Shown in pieces: positions 5,612 through 12,499 of a stretch of 12,499 nucleotides of DNA. Made by a program: the position numbers and the translations under genes. The stretch spans positions 1-12,499 of the forward strand of contig SKQI01000149.1 in assembly GCA_007119095.1 (NCBI GenBank). The letters are read 5' to 3'. How positions within the stretch are numbered: position 1 is the stretch's first letter; the number at the start of each line of letters is the position of its first letter. Origin of the DNA: Wenzhouxiangella sp. (GTDB taxonomy: Bacteria > Pseudomonadota > Gammaproteobacteria > Xanthomonadales > Wenzhouxiangellaceae). The notes below the pieces were generated by a model. The model searched no databases and was not told where the DNA came from. It saw only the letters and a list, made by a program, of their open reading frames with translations.

Positions 5612-6950
5612 TCTGAAACACGCCGACTGGCGAATAGCTGCCCAACGTCGGAAACACCTGTTCCAACGCTGGCGCCGGCAGGTTGAGCCGACGAACCAGG
5701 GCCTCGGCAAGAACTTGGCGATAGTCCACCGTGGTGTGCAGGTCCTGGTCTTCGAACAACGAACCCTTGTCGAGTCCCGGGAATTGACCGTGAAATCCAC
5801 CGTTGACCCGCCCACCCAGCGCAAGCATGACGTTGCCGTAGCCATGGTCAGTACCACCAGACTGGTTGCCTGTCACATTCCGACCGAACTCGCTGAGCAT
5901 GACGACAGAGACCCGATTCATCAGATTGCCCTGCGACGACTGGGCGAGGTCGGTGTAGAAGGCATCGACGGCTTCAGACAGCCCCTGGACGAGGTTGCCG
6001 TAGAAATCAAAATGATTGGGGTTGCCGGGGTTTGGAATGCCCTGCCCTTCATGAGTATCCCAGCCGCCGTAGTCCAGGGTCGCGACGACCACGCCTGCAT
6101 CAGATTTGATCAGCTGCGCGAGGTTTCGCATCTGCGTGCCCAGGGCAGAGTCAGGGTATTGGGCGCCGCCTTCGGGCTGGTAAGCGGCGAAGTCCATCTC
6201 GCGCATGTCGGCCAGGGCTTCTGCGGCCAGCCGGCCGGCCTGCTCAAGCGAACTGTTGCCGGCCTGCCAAAGGTTCTGAATGCGGTGGTGGGCACCCTGG
6301 TGCCCGGGCAGATCAGGATTGGTTTCCTGCCAGGACCAATGAAAGCCGTCAACCCGGAATTCCTGCGCGTTGCTGACGGTAAAGGCCTGGTTGGCGCCCA
6401 TTAGTGCCAGCGGTTGGGTCGAAGCGAAGCCAAAGGCATGGCTTAACGATGCAGGCGGTAACGGCCCGGCAGATTGCAGATAGCGGGTCAGCCAGCCCTG
6501 CGGGGTATTCTTGTTGCCGGGGGTACCAAGATCCATCCAGGCCTGGGCATCGAAGTGACTGCGCGACAAGTGGGTGGGCATGCCGGCTCCCTGGATGATG
6601 GCCAGGCGATCTTCCAGCCACAGCCGCTGCAGCCAGCGCGGCGGCGAACTGACCGGATCGCCGGGGCCGCCGCCAGCGCGCGGGTGCAGCGCCCACTCGG
6701 CACTGATCGGCCGCAATCGCTCCTCGGGGATGAGCATGTTCCCCCGTCGGCTCTCATAGGCGACTCGTTCCGCGCCAGCATAGGGAACAACCAGGTGCAG
6801 CCCATCAATACCGCCGCGCAGGTACAGATAAACCAGCACATCCTGACCGCTCCGGGTGCCGGCCAGCAGCGGGTTGACCCAGGCCATGCCGGGCAATGCG
6901 CCAGCGGCCGCCGCCGCACAGCAGGATTTGAGAAAAGTACGCCGCTTCAT
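5607..6950 (-). CDS. DUF1501 protein with Tat signal (alkaline-phosphatase/sulfatase-like superfamily)
   Basis: A 447-residue predicted exported protein. The N-terminus MKRRTFLKSCCAAAAAGALPG is a twin-arginine signal (RRTFLK) followed by an alanine-rich hydrophobic stretch, so it should cross the membrane folded. DUF1501 motifs appear in order: LYLRGGIDGLHLVVPY (42-57), THLSRSHFDAQAWMD (126-140), TLDYGGWDTHEGQ (291-303), VVMLSEFGRN (349-358) and GTDHGYGNVMLALGG (366-380). The conserved Asp/His residues (D297, H300, D368, H369) resemble metal ligands of the alkaline-phosphatase-like fold, so a metal-dependent hydrolase is a fair inference; the substrate is unknown. The ATG overlaps the stop of the DUF1800 gene by four bases (ATGA), which implies coupled translation. 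The final codons coincide with a heptanucleotide repeat. Confidence 0.93.
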   Translation of the reverse strand: MKRRTFLKSCCAAAAAGALPGMAWVNPLLAGTRSGQDVLVYLYLRGGIDGLHLVVPYAGAERVAYESRRGNMLIPEERLRPISAEWALHPRAGGGPGDPVSSPPRWLQRLWLEDRLAIIQGAGMPTHLSRSHFDAQAWMDLGTPGNKNTPQGWLTRYLQSAGPLPPASLSHAFGFASTQPLALMGANQAFTVSNAQEFRVDGFHWSWQETNPDLPGHQGAHHRIQNLWQAGNSSLEQAGRLAAEALADMREMDFAAYQPEGGAQYPDSALGTQMRNLAQLIKSDAGVVVATLDYGGWDTHEGQGIPNPGNPNHFDFYGNLVQGLSEAVDAFYTDLAQSSQGNLMNRVSVVMLSEFGRNVTGNQSGGTDHGYGNVMLALGGRVNGGFHGQFPGLDKGSLFEDQDLHTTVDYRQVLAEALVRRLNLPAPALEQVFPTLGSYSPVGVFQT

Positions 6951-8650
6951 CGTCTGTGGAACTCTGGCAGCATCATGATCATTGATACCATCGTGCGCAG
7001 TCGCACCGGCGTGTAGTGGGCACTCATGTTGCCCGCTGACCAGCTGCCATAGGGCGGGTTGGTGGTCAGGTTCAGGGGCTGATCGGCATCTGCATTCTGG
7101 CGCAGGAAATCGATCAGTTCCAAACGACGCTGAGACAGCACCTCAGGTCCGACAAGGCGATGGAGCCACCAGTCAACCAGCTTGGTGGCTGTGTGATCGG
7201 ACTGGTCCGGCAGAGCCTCCACGGTCAATTCATAAATGCGCAGCAGGAACGGGCCGTCATTGGGCAAGCGCAGCTCGGGCAGACGGCTGAGCAAACGCCA
7301 GCTCTGACCCAGTACGGACGCAGAGGTCCAACGCGCAGCGGTATCGGGGTAGCCGTCGGGCGCCGGCCAGCGAAAGCCACCGTGACCGGTCTGCTGGAAA
7401 AGACTGAGCATTTCACCATAGGGCTGCCAGCCCTGGAAATGGTGCGGTTGAATTTCGCCGCCGGTCTTGCGCATGCAGGCAGCCATCAACTCGAACGGCC
7501 GCCGCACCTTGCTGCCCTGCCCCTGCAAAACGGCATCGGAGTTGATGATATGGCCCATGACCTGGGCGATCTGGTCAGGAGCCTGCCACTGATCGCGCCA
7601 GACCTCCGAGGCGGACTCCACCAGGCTATCAGGCGGCTCGTCGCCGACAAAGCGCCGGCAGAGCTTGCGGCAGATGTGTCGTGCAGTCGCCCGGTGTCGG
7701 CACAGCAGGTTCATCACTTCGTGCGCTTCCTGCTGACCGGCAGGCATCAGCCAGTTGCCAACCACAAACTTCGAACCACCCTCGTGCCAGCTGGAGTGGT
7801 AGAAAAACTCGCCGGTATCGTACTCGGGTGTTTGCGGGAACTGCCAGTGGCCGTTGCGTACCGTCCAGCCGGTAAAGCAACGGGCCACGTCATACACATC
7901 TGCATCGCTATAGCCGATGGCAAGACCATCATCGCCGGGCGGGATTGCCCCATGAAATGCACCGGGGAAGTAAACATCCACACCCATGGTGTGAAGCTCC
8001 ATCAGCTCGCGCGCCCAGTTTTCGTTGTAGCCGCCGGACCGATTGGCTCGGTTGTCGAGGTAGTAGAGCATCGCGGTGCTCTTGGCGACCGCTTCCAGCA
8101 TCTCCCGAAAGTTGCCGAGCGCGTTGGGGCGAATTGCGTCCCGATCATGTTGCACGAAAACCGGGGCAATACTGAATTCCCAACCGGCGACATTGAAATG
8201 GTCGTGCCAGAACTCGACCAGCATTTCATAAAGCTGGCGCCTTGAGTGGACAGCCCGGATGATGCGGGCAGCGTCGGTTTCGGCGACCGGGAGATAACGG
8301 TCCGGCCAGTTGCTCTGGTTGCCGCGCACGTGATCAGCCCAGAGCTGGGTAATCGACTTGTTGAGGGTCTGGTAGCCCGCCGAATCGATTCTGGCCTGGC
8401 AGGCGCTGTCATCCATGGCTTGCCAGTCCAGCTGCTCGGCGACCCAGTTGGCAAGGCGCTCTTCCGAATCATTGCCCAGGCTCAGGAAATGACTGATGTC
8501 TTCGGGGCGAGCGCCGTAGCTGAAACGCTCCAGCACGCCTCTGGCGAAGGCCTGAGCTTCTTGCGACCGATCGACGAAACGATCGGCAAAAATACGATCC
8601 CCGTCCCCGGCGGGTGATACAGCGCTGGTCCCCCCAGCGAACTGATCCAT
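6947..8650 (-). CDS. DUF1800 family protein
   Basis: A 567-residue protein of the DUF1800 family, which is almost always encoded beside DUF1501. Family motifs: VEFWHDHFNVA (145-155), NENWARELMELHTMGVD (209-225), VYDVARCFTGW (252-262), WHEGGSKFVVG (288-298), ARHICRKLCRRFV (323-335), SKVRRPFEL (380-388) and RWPAPDGYPDTAARW (427-441). The biochemical function is unknown. An in-frame TTG at 8668 would add six residues; the ATG at 8650 is preferred. Neither start gives a recognisable signal peptide, unlike many family members and unlike its Tat-signal partner DUF1501. A TTGACC in the upstream terminator region resembles a -35 box but has no convincing -10. It is the first gene of a two-gene unit. 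Confidence 0.92.
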   Translation of the reverse strand: MDQFAGGTSAVSPAGDGDRIFADRFVDRSQEAQAFARGVLERFSYGARPEDISHFLSLGNDSEERLANWVAEQLDWQAMDDSACQARIDSAGYQTLNKSITQLWADHVRGNQSNWPDRYLPVAETDAARIIRAVHSRRQLYEMLVEFWHDHFNVAGWEFSIAPVFVQHDRDAIRPNALGNFREMLEAVAKSTAMLYYLDNRANRSGGYNENWARELMELHTMGVDVYFPGAFHGAIPPGDDGLAIGYSDADVYDVARCFTGWTVRNGHWQFPQTPEYDTGEFFYHSSWHEGGSKFVVGNWLMPAGQQEAHEVMNLLCRHRATARHICRKLCRRFVGDEPPDSLVESASEVWRDQWQAPDQIAQVMGHIINSDAVLQGQGSKVRRPFELMAACMRKTGGEIQPHHFQGWQPYGEMLSLFQQTGHGGFRWPAPDGYPDTAARWTSASVLGQSWRLLSRLPELRLPNDGPFLLRIYELTVEALPDQSDHTATKLVDWWLHRLVGPEVLSQRRLELIDFLRQNADADQPLNLTTNPPYGSWSAGNMSAHYTPVRLRTMVSMIMMLPEFHRR

Positions 8651-8702
8651 GATGAGAGTTCTTGGCAAAAAATCAGCTCAAATGCTACTGCACGTGCTGG
8701 TC

Positions 8703-8730
8703 AAAAAACGTGTCGGGCGTCACGCTTTTT
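8703..8730. terminator. Bidirectional intrinsic terminator after ggt
   Basis: AAAAAACGTG (8703-8712) and CACGCTTTTT (8721-8730) pair over ten positions, one of them a G-T pair in the minus-strand transcript, around an eight-base loop. It lies 8 bases beyond the ggt stop on the minus strand, with a T-run on the outgoing side, and should end the rsmD-coaD-ggt transcript before DUF1800. Confidence 0.85.
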
Positions 8731-8738
8731 GAAATCTT

Positions 8739-10433
8739 TCATGGTCTATCCCGAACGTCAGCAGCGCCAGACTGCCAGCGTGGATCGTGAGCTGCTTCGA
8801 CACGGTCTGCCGCCCGATCCCACATCACGGCATGCATATTGCCCCAGGGTCTGACCCTGACATTCACCTCGTGACCGAGCGCCCGCAGCGCGGCGATTTC
8901 GTTATCCTCGAGGGCACCGCGCTCGACAAGGATCTCGTCGGGCTGGTACTGATGATGAAAGCGTGGCAGTGAAACCCAGGACTCCGGACCATTGCCGTCA
9001 ATGAAATCGAGCAGACCGAGCAACACCATGGTGATGATGCGCGAGCCGCCGGGCGTGCCGATGACTGCGACGCGGTCCGCGCCTTTGACGATGGTTGGAC
9101 TCATTGAAGAAAGCATTCGCTTGCCGGGTTCGATGGCATTGGCGGTAAACCCGATCAGGCCGTAAGCGTTCGGCTCCCCCGGCGCGGCCGAGAAGTCATC
9201 CATTTCGTTATTGAGCAATACCCCGGTGCCCGGCGGCGCATAAGCCGCACCGTAAGGCAGATTGATGGTCAGCGTTCCGGAAACCAGATTGCCGTCGGCA
9301 TCCAGCAGCGAAAAGTGGGAAGTGTTGTCGCTTTCCAGGATCTGCGCTGGATCAGCTGCCAGCGCTGAAGATGGCAGCGCACGATCCATCCGCAGTGTTG
9401 ATCGCTGGCCGGCGGCGTAATCCGCGCTCAGCAGTCTATCGGTGGGTATGTCGACAAAATCCGGGTCTCCCAGGTACAGGGCACGGTCGCGATAGGCGCG
9501 ACGCATGGCTTCGGCCAGCAGATGGACACGCTCGACCCGGTTGAGCTCGTTCAGATCCCAGGGCTCGATCAGGTTGAGCATCTGGGCGATGGCAATGCCG
9601 CCGGAAGACGGCGGCGACGCGGTGATCAGCTCGTAGTCGCGATAGCTGATGCGAATCGGGTCGCGCTCGACCACATGGTAGTCGGCGAGGTCCTCCAGGG
9701 TCCAGATACCACCTTCGGCGCGCACGCCGTCGACCAGACGCTCTGCGACCTCCCCGCGATAGAACCCGTCGAACCCGCGTTCGGCCACAGCGCGCAGCGT
9801 GCGGGCCAGATCAGGCTGGCGGATGATGCTGCCCAAGGCCGGCACATCACCATCGGGCATGAAGATGGCAGCGGTTTCCGGCCACTGCAGCATGATGTGG
9901 GCACGGAAGTTGAGCAGCGTCTGGTATTTCTGGTCGACTTCGAAGCCCTCTTCGGCCAATCGGATGGCTGGTGCCAGAAGATCAGTCAGCGGCATACTGC
10001 CGTAGCGTTCGGCCAGGTGCACCCAGGCCGCCGGTGCGCCCGGGATACCTGCCGCCAGGGCACCGTTGATAGCCAGGTCGCGGTCAACTTGGCCATCGGC
10101 GTCAAGAAACATGTCGCGATATGCAGCTCCCGGAGCCGTTTCGCGCCCGTCGACCATGATCGAGCGGTCGGACTCAGCCTGGTGCAGCAGCCAGAATCCA
10201 CCCCCGCCGATGCCCGATGATGCAGGCTCGACCACCGCCAGAACGGCCGAAACGGTGACCGCGGCATCAAAGGCGTTGCCGCCGGCAGCCATGATGTCCA
10301 CGCCAGCCTCGGTAGCCAGTTCATGTGCGCTGGACACGGCAAATTGGCCCGGCCCAGCGGCCAGCGCCAAATTGACCGGCAACAGAAGCAGTAACAGCCA
10401 AAGCGGAATCAGCTTGCGGTGCCTCGGCAACAT
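8739..10433 (-). CDS. ggt: Gamma-glutamyltransferase (Ggt) precursor
   Basis: Secreted Ntn-hydrolase that removes or transfers the gamma-glutamyl group of glutathione; the proenzyme cleaves itself into a large and a small subunit. Length is 564 residues from the ATG at 10433. A signal peptide covers about 1-26 (LIPLWLLLLLLPVNLALA). Large-subunit marks are GGNAFDAAV, SSGIGGGGFW (72-81) and R97 in VDGRETAP, which matches the arginine holding the glutamyl carboxylate. The nucleophile is T371 in DNTSHFS, which would become the first residue of the small subunit. Further active-site motifs are NNEMDDF (408-414), SSMSP (442-446) and GTPGGSR (459-465). All expected catalytic residues are present. 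The ATG overlaps the coaD stop by one base (TGATG) with AGGA just before it; an in-frame TTG at 10436 is less likely. A strong terminator follows. Confidence 0.96.
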   Translation of the reverse strand: MLPRHRKLIPLWLLLLLLPVNLALAAGPGQFAVSSAHELATEAGVDIMAAGGNAFDAAVTVSAVLAVVEPASSGIGGGGFWLLHQAESDRSIMVDGRETAPGAAYRDMFLDADGQVDRDLAINGALAAGIPGAPAAWVHLAERYGSMPLTDLLAPAIRLAEEGFEVDQKYQTLLNFRAHIMLQWPETAAIFMPDGDVPALGSIIRQPDLARTLRAVAERGFDGFYRGEVAERLVDGVRAEGGIWTLEDLADYHVVERDPIRISYRDYELITASPPSSGGIAIAQMLNLIEPWDLNELNRVERVHLLAEAMRRAYRDRALYLGDPDFVDIPTDRLLSADYAAGQRSTLRMDRALPSSALAADPAQILESDNTSHFSLLDADGNLVSGTLTINLPYGAAYAPPGTGVLLNNEMDDFSAAPGEPNAYGLIGFTANAIEPGKRMLSSMSPTIVKGADRVAVIGTPGGSRIITMVLLGLLDFIDGNGPESWVSLPRFHHQYQPDEILVERGALEDNEIAALRALGHEVNVRVRPWGNMHAVMWDRAADRVEAAHDPRWQSGAADVRDRP

Positions 10434-10948
10434 CAATCCTGTTCGGCGGTGCCAAAGTGTGCCCGCAGCGCCTCGGCCACGCGGGGATGGACAAACTCGC
10501 GAACGTCGCCATGCAGACGGGCTACTTCCTTGACCAAGGTCGAGGAGATGAAACTGTGCTTTTCATCCGGCGTCATGAACACGGTTTCCACTTCCTTGAC
10601 CAGGTGACGGTTCATCGAGGCAAGCTGGAACTCGTATTCAAAATCGGAGACGGCGCGCAGGCCGCGCAGCAGCACGCCAGCACCGTTATCGCGGACAAAA
10701 TTGGCCAGCAGATTATCAAAGCCTACCACTTCGATATTGGTCAGCCCGGCTTCGGCCAGCACCTCCTGGGCCAGCGTAATACGCTGCTCCAGCTCAAAGG
10801 CCGGCTTCTTGTGCGGGCTTTCTGCAATCGCCAGGATGACCTTGCGAAACATCCTGGCCGCGCGTGCCATCAGGTCGGTGTGTCCGTTGGTCAGCGGGTC
10901 AAAGGTGCCGGGGTAGACCGCCACCGAGTAATCGGGCTGTGGTTTCAT
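10433..10948 (-). CDS. coaD: Phosphopantetheine adenylyltransferase CoaD
   Basis: Transfers an adenylyl group from ATP to 4'-phosphopantetheine, giving dephospho-CoA: the fourth step of CoA synthesis, in the cytosol. The 171 residues show the nucleotidyltransferase motif YPGTFDPLTNGHTDL (12-26, with T20-x-G-H23), LLRGLRAVSDFEYEFQLA (93-110) and the ATP-binding FISSTLVKEVA (133-143). The ATG is at 10946-10948 and the only nearby Shine-Dalgarno-like bases are GGGG very close to it. A perfect TATAAT lies 35 bases upstream. The stop codon overlaps the ggt ATG by one base. Confidence 0.98.
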   Translation of the reverse strand: MKPQPDYSVAVYPGTFDPLTNGHTDLMARAARMFRKVILAIAESPHKKPAFELEQRITLAQEVLAEAGLTNIEVVGFDNLLANFVRDNGAGVLLRGLRAVSDFEYEFQLASMNRHLVKEVETVFMTPDEKHSFISSTLVKEVARLHGDVREFVHPRVAEALRAHFGTAEQD

Positions 10949-10982
10949 GGCCCCGTGTCATCAGCATCAAAGTCAGCCGGTG

Positions 10983-11009
10983 ATTATATCGCCAGCATCG
11001 AAATGCGAA
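10983..11009 (-). promoter_or_regulatory. Candidate coaD-ggt promoter
   Basis: TATAAT, a perfect -10 box, is at 10983-10988 on the minus strand. TTCGCA (11004-11009) matches four of six -35 positions but with a short 15-base spacer. Transcription would begin near 10976, about 28 bases before coaD. The promoter touches the edge of the palindromic repeat, so coaD-ggt can probably be transcribed separately from rsmD. Confidence 0.5.
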
Positions 11010-11114
11010 AAATCTTTGGGACGCAAAGCAGCGAAGAAACGAAGACGGCTAGAAAAAATCACAGAACCTTTTGCCTCTTTGCAGCTTTGCTTCTTTGCGT
11101 CCAAAAAGATTTTT
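11008..11114. repeat. 107-base imperfect palindromic element made of CTTTG/CAAAG octamers
   Basis: The outer arms pair in two ten-base blocks: 11008-11017 with 11105-11114 (AAAAATCTTT / AAAGATTTTT) and 11019-11028 with 11093-11102 (GGACGCAAAG / CTTTGCGTCC), with a small bulge between. Pairing continues inward at 11030-11036 with 11085-11091 and at 11040-11045 with 11076-11081, leaving a loop of about 30 bases. The right half reads as octamers ending CTTTG (CCTCTTTG, CAGCTTTG, CTTCTTTG), and the left half carries their complement in degenerate form. As RNA from rsmD it ends GATTTTT, so it might double as a terminator. Between it and the rsmD stop (11115-11165) I see nothing. Confidence 0.8.
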
Positions 11115-11165
11115 ATTGAAGCTCCGACTACGTGCACTGAACTGGGCTCAGGCGCCCTGGCCGAT

Positions 11166-11729
11166 TTAACGATGCTCGAGCAGGCGCAGGATGACTTTGC
11201 CCTGGCGTTTGTTGCGTAGTTCATTCCAGTTTTCCCCCAGGGCTGACTGCAGGACGGTATCTTCGTCCACCTCGCATTCAACGTAGACCAGGCAGCCGGG
11301 TTGGCAGCAAGATGAAGTGGCCAGGGCTTCCAGCGCCCTGCCCTGCAGGCCCTGGCCGAAGGGGGGATCAAGGAAGCAGATATCAAATGGCTGCTCGCAA
11401 TTTCGCAGCCAGTGCAGACCGTCTGCCTGTTCGACATGAACCCGTTCTCCGCCCGGCCACGACGAGGCCAGCTCTTGCAACGCCGCTGCCAGCTTTCGAT
11501 CTCGCTCGACTAACCATACTTCAGTGGCTCCCCGCGAGGCAGCCTCCAGGCCCAGGGCACCGCTGCCGGCGAACAGGTCCAGGCAACGCTTGCCGATCAC
11601 GCGCGGGCCAAGCCAGTTGAACAGCGTCTCGCGGGCGCGATCACCGGTGGGGCGCAGCTCGGGGTGGTCGAGCACGGGGATGCGGCGGCCGCGCCACTGG
11701 CCGCTGATGATGCGTATCTTGCCGGTCAT
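11166..11729 (-). CDS. rsmD: 16S rRNA (guanine-966-N2)-methyltransferase RsmD
   Basis: Methylates N2 of G966 of 16S rRNA on the assembled small subunit, using S-adenosylmethionine. The 187 residues show the family pattern: IRIISGQWRGRRI (5-17), RPTGDRARETLFNWL (26-40), the SAM-binding LDLFAGSGALGLEAASRGA (50-68), VWLVERD (71-77) and the catalytic DPPF (121-124). The ATG at 11727-11729 is the natural start; no good Shine-Dalgarno is visible. It is divergent from ftsY, as in many Gammaproteobacteria, and coaD follows on the same strand after 217 bases that hold a palindromic element and a promoter. Confidence 0.97.
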   Translation of the reverse strand: MTGKIRIISGQWRGRRIPVLDHPELRPTGDRARETLFNWLGPRVIGKRCLDLFAGSGALGLEAASRGATEVWLVERDRKLAAALQELASSWPGGERVHVEQADGLHWLRNCEQPFDICFLDPPFGQGLQGRALEALATSSCCQPGCLVYVECEVDEDTVLQSALGENWNELRNKRQGKVILRLLEHR

Positions 11730-11754
11730 GGTGATAGCATAGCGCCGGTTTGTT

Positions 11755-11771
11755 GCCCGAACAGTTCGGGC
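11755..11771. promoter_or_regulatory. Perfect inverted repeat between rsmD and ftsY
   Basis: GCCCGAA and TTCGGGC form a perfect seven-base inverted repeat around CAG in the 82-base gap between two divergent genes. No T-run follows on either side, so a terminator is unlikely. It could be an operator shared by the two promoters. A weak -10 (TACAGT, 11789-11794) lies between it and ftsY; promoter boxes here are otherwise unclear. Confidence 0.35.
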
Positions 11772-11811
11772 TGCATCGGCGTATCTCGTACAGTTTATTC
11801 AGGGCAGTCAA

Positions 11812-12499
11812 ATGTTTTCGATTTTTCGCCGCAAAAAGTCCGGCCAGGGCGTTGAAAGCACCCAGGTGCGACCGGTCGAGCAGGCCGGGGTTGATCCGCT
11901 GGAGCAGCGCCTCGAGCGCACCCGGTCCAGCCTGGGTGGTCTGTTCAGCCTGATCCGCGGTGCCAGCACGATTGATGAGGACCTGATCGAGGAAATCGAA
12001 ACCACCTTGCTGACGGCCGACATGGGCATCACGGCGACTACTCGCATCATTGATCGGCTGCGCGAGGGTATTCGGCGCGGTATCGTCAGCGAGCCGGCCC
12101 AGGTTCTGCCCGCCGTTCAGGCCGAACTGTATGACCTGATCGAGCCATGCGAACAGTTTCTGGCCGTTGACCCGGACAAAAAGCCCTTCGTGATTCTGAT
12201 GGTTGGCGTCAACGGGGTTGGCAAGACCACTACCATCGGCAAGCTGGCCCGGCGATACCTGGACGAGGGCAAATCGGTGATGCTGGCAGCCGGAGATACC
12301 TTCCGCGCCGCCGCCGTCGAGCAGCTCAAGGCCTGGGGCGAGCGCAACGGCGTGCCGGTGGTCGCCCAGCAGTCGGGCGCCGACAGCGCGGCTGTGATCT
12401 TCGATGCCCTGCACTCGGCCAAATCGAGGGGCGTGGATGTGCTGATTGCCGACACCGCCGGGCGCCTGCATACCCAGGGCCATCTGATGCAGGAGCTGG
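11812..12499 (+). CDS. ftsY: Signal recognition particle receptor FtsY (3' end cut by window edge)
   Basis: SRP-type GTPase that receives ribosome-nascent chain complexes from Ffh at the inner membrane and hands them to SecYEG. The first 229 codons are present, about two thirds to three quarters of a protein with a short A domain. The N-terminus is basic (MFSIFRRKKSG) and would touch the membrane. The acidic A region of the E. coli type is nearly absent: the N domain begins by about residue 29. GTPase motifs are GVNGVGKTT (132-140), AAGDTFRAAAVEQL (159-172) and DTAGRLHT (214-221). The NKxD-type motif and C-terminus lie beyond the edge. The ATG at 11812 has AGGG eight bases upstream. Divergent from rsmD. 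Confidence 0.97.
   Translation, partial: MFSIFRRKKSGQGVESTQVRPVEQAGVDPLEQRLERTRSSLGGLFSLIRGASTIDEDLIEEIETTLLTADMGITATTRIIDRLREGIRRGIVSEPAQVLPAVQAELYDLIEPCEQFLAVDPDKKPFVILMVGVNGVGKTTTIGKLARRYLDEGKSVMLAAGDTFRAAAVEQLKAWGERNGVPVVAQQSGADSAAVIFDALHSAKSRGVDVLIADTAGRLHTQGHLMQEL

Noticed and set aside
5484..6404. A 306-codon plus-strand open frame opposite DUF1501.
   Set aside because: The DUF1501 motifs on the minus strand explain the region; the opposite frame begins in the repeat-bearing gap with no ribosome site.
7160..8245. A 361-codon plus-strand open frame inside the DUF1800 gene.
   Set aside because: The minus strand carries conserved DUF1800 motifs throughout; the plus frame has no recognisable motif or ribosome site.
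11641..12483. A 280-codon minus-strand open frame opposite ftsY.
   Set aside because: The plus strand encodes FtsY with all GTPase motifs seen so far; the antisense frame is a shadow that also runs into rsmD in another frame.
1..12499. A previously undescribed defence, mobile or biosynthetic system.
   Set aside because: Nearly every coding stretch belongs to a recognised housekeeping or widespread family; I saw no integrase, transposase, toxin-antitoxin pair, nuclease or reverse transcriptase.

Overview
The window looks like ordinary chromosome from a Gammaproteobacterium. GC is moderately high, genes are dense, and many neighbours overlap by 1 to 17 bases. The block rpsP-rimM-trmD-rplS, the rsmD-coaD pair divergent from ftsY, and the lineage-typical M23 peptidase plus bactofilin and DUF1800 plus DUF1501 pairs fit the Xanthomonadales/Chromatiales side of the class (for example a Wenzhouxiangella-like bacterium). 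That placement is inference from gene content only; no 16S or other marker is present. Both edges cut genes: htpG loses its 3' end at base 1 and ftsY loses its 3' end at base 12499.

Layout from left to right. (1) htpG on the minus strand has a good heat-shock-type (sigma-32) promoter and is divergent from a plus-strand pair, an M23 (LytM) endopeptidase and a bactofilin. The two coding regions overlap by 97 bases, and a strong Shine-Dalgarno sequence for the bactofilin lies inside the peptidase gene. A CRP/Clp-like palindrome sits upstream of the pair. (2) On the minus strand, a DUF4442 hotdog-fold protein lies beyond a near-perfect bidirectional terminator from the ribosomal operon rpsP-rimM-trmD-rplS. 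(3) Further along the minus strand, DUF1800 and DUF1501 (the latter with a Tat signal) form a 4-base-overlapping pair; a degenerate heptanucleotide repeat separates DUF1501 from rpsP. (4) Still on the minus strand, rsmD, coaD and ggt run towards a bidirectional hairpin terminator at 8703-8730. coaD and ggt share a TGATG junction. Between rsmD and coaD lies a 107-base imperfect palindrome built partly of CTTTG/CAAAG octamers, followed by a perfect TATAAT -10 element for coaD. (5) ftsY starts the plus-strand unit at the right edge.

How the genes fit together. Most are housekeeping genes: ribosome assembly and tRNA modification (RpsP, RimM, TrmD, RplS, RsmD), protein folding and targeting (HtpG, FtsY), CoA synthesis (CoaD) and periplasmic glutathione turnover (Ggt). 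The M23-bactofilin pair is a cell-envelope shape module. The DUF1800-DUF1501 pair is the least understood biology here. I found no CRISPR array, insertion sequence, prophage, toxin-antitoxin or defence cassette, tRNA or rRNA. The most unusual items are the long M23/bactofilin coding overlap, the two intergenic short-unit repeat elements, and the DUF1800-DUF1501 pair in which only one protein has an export signal.
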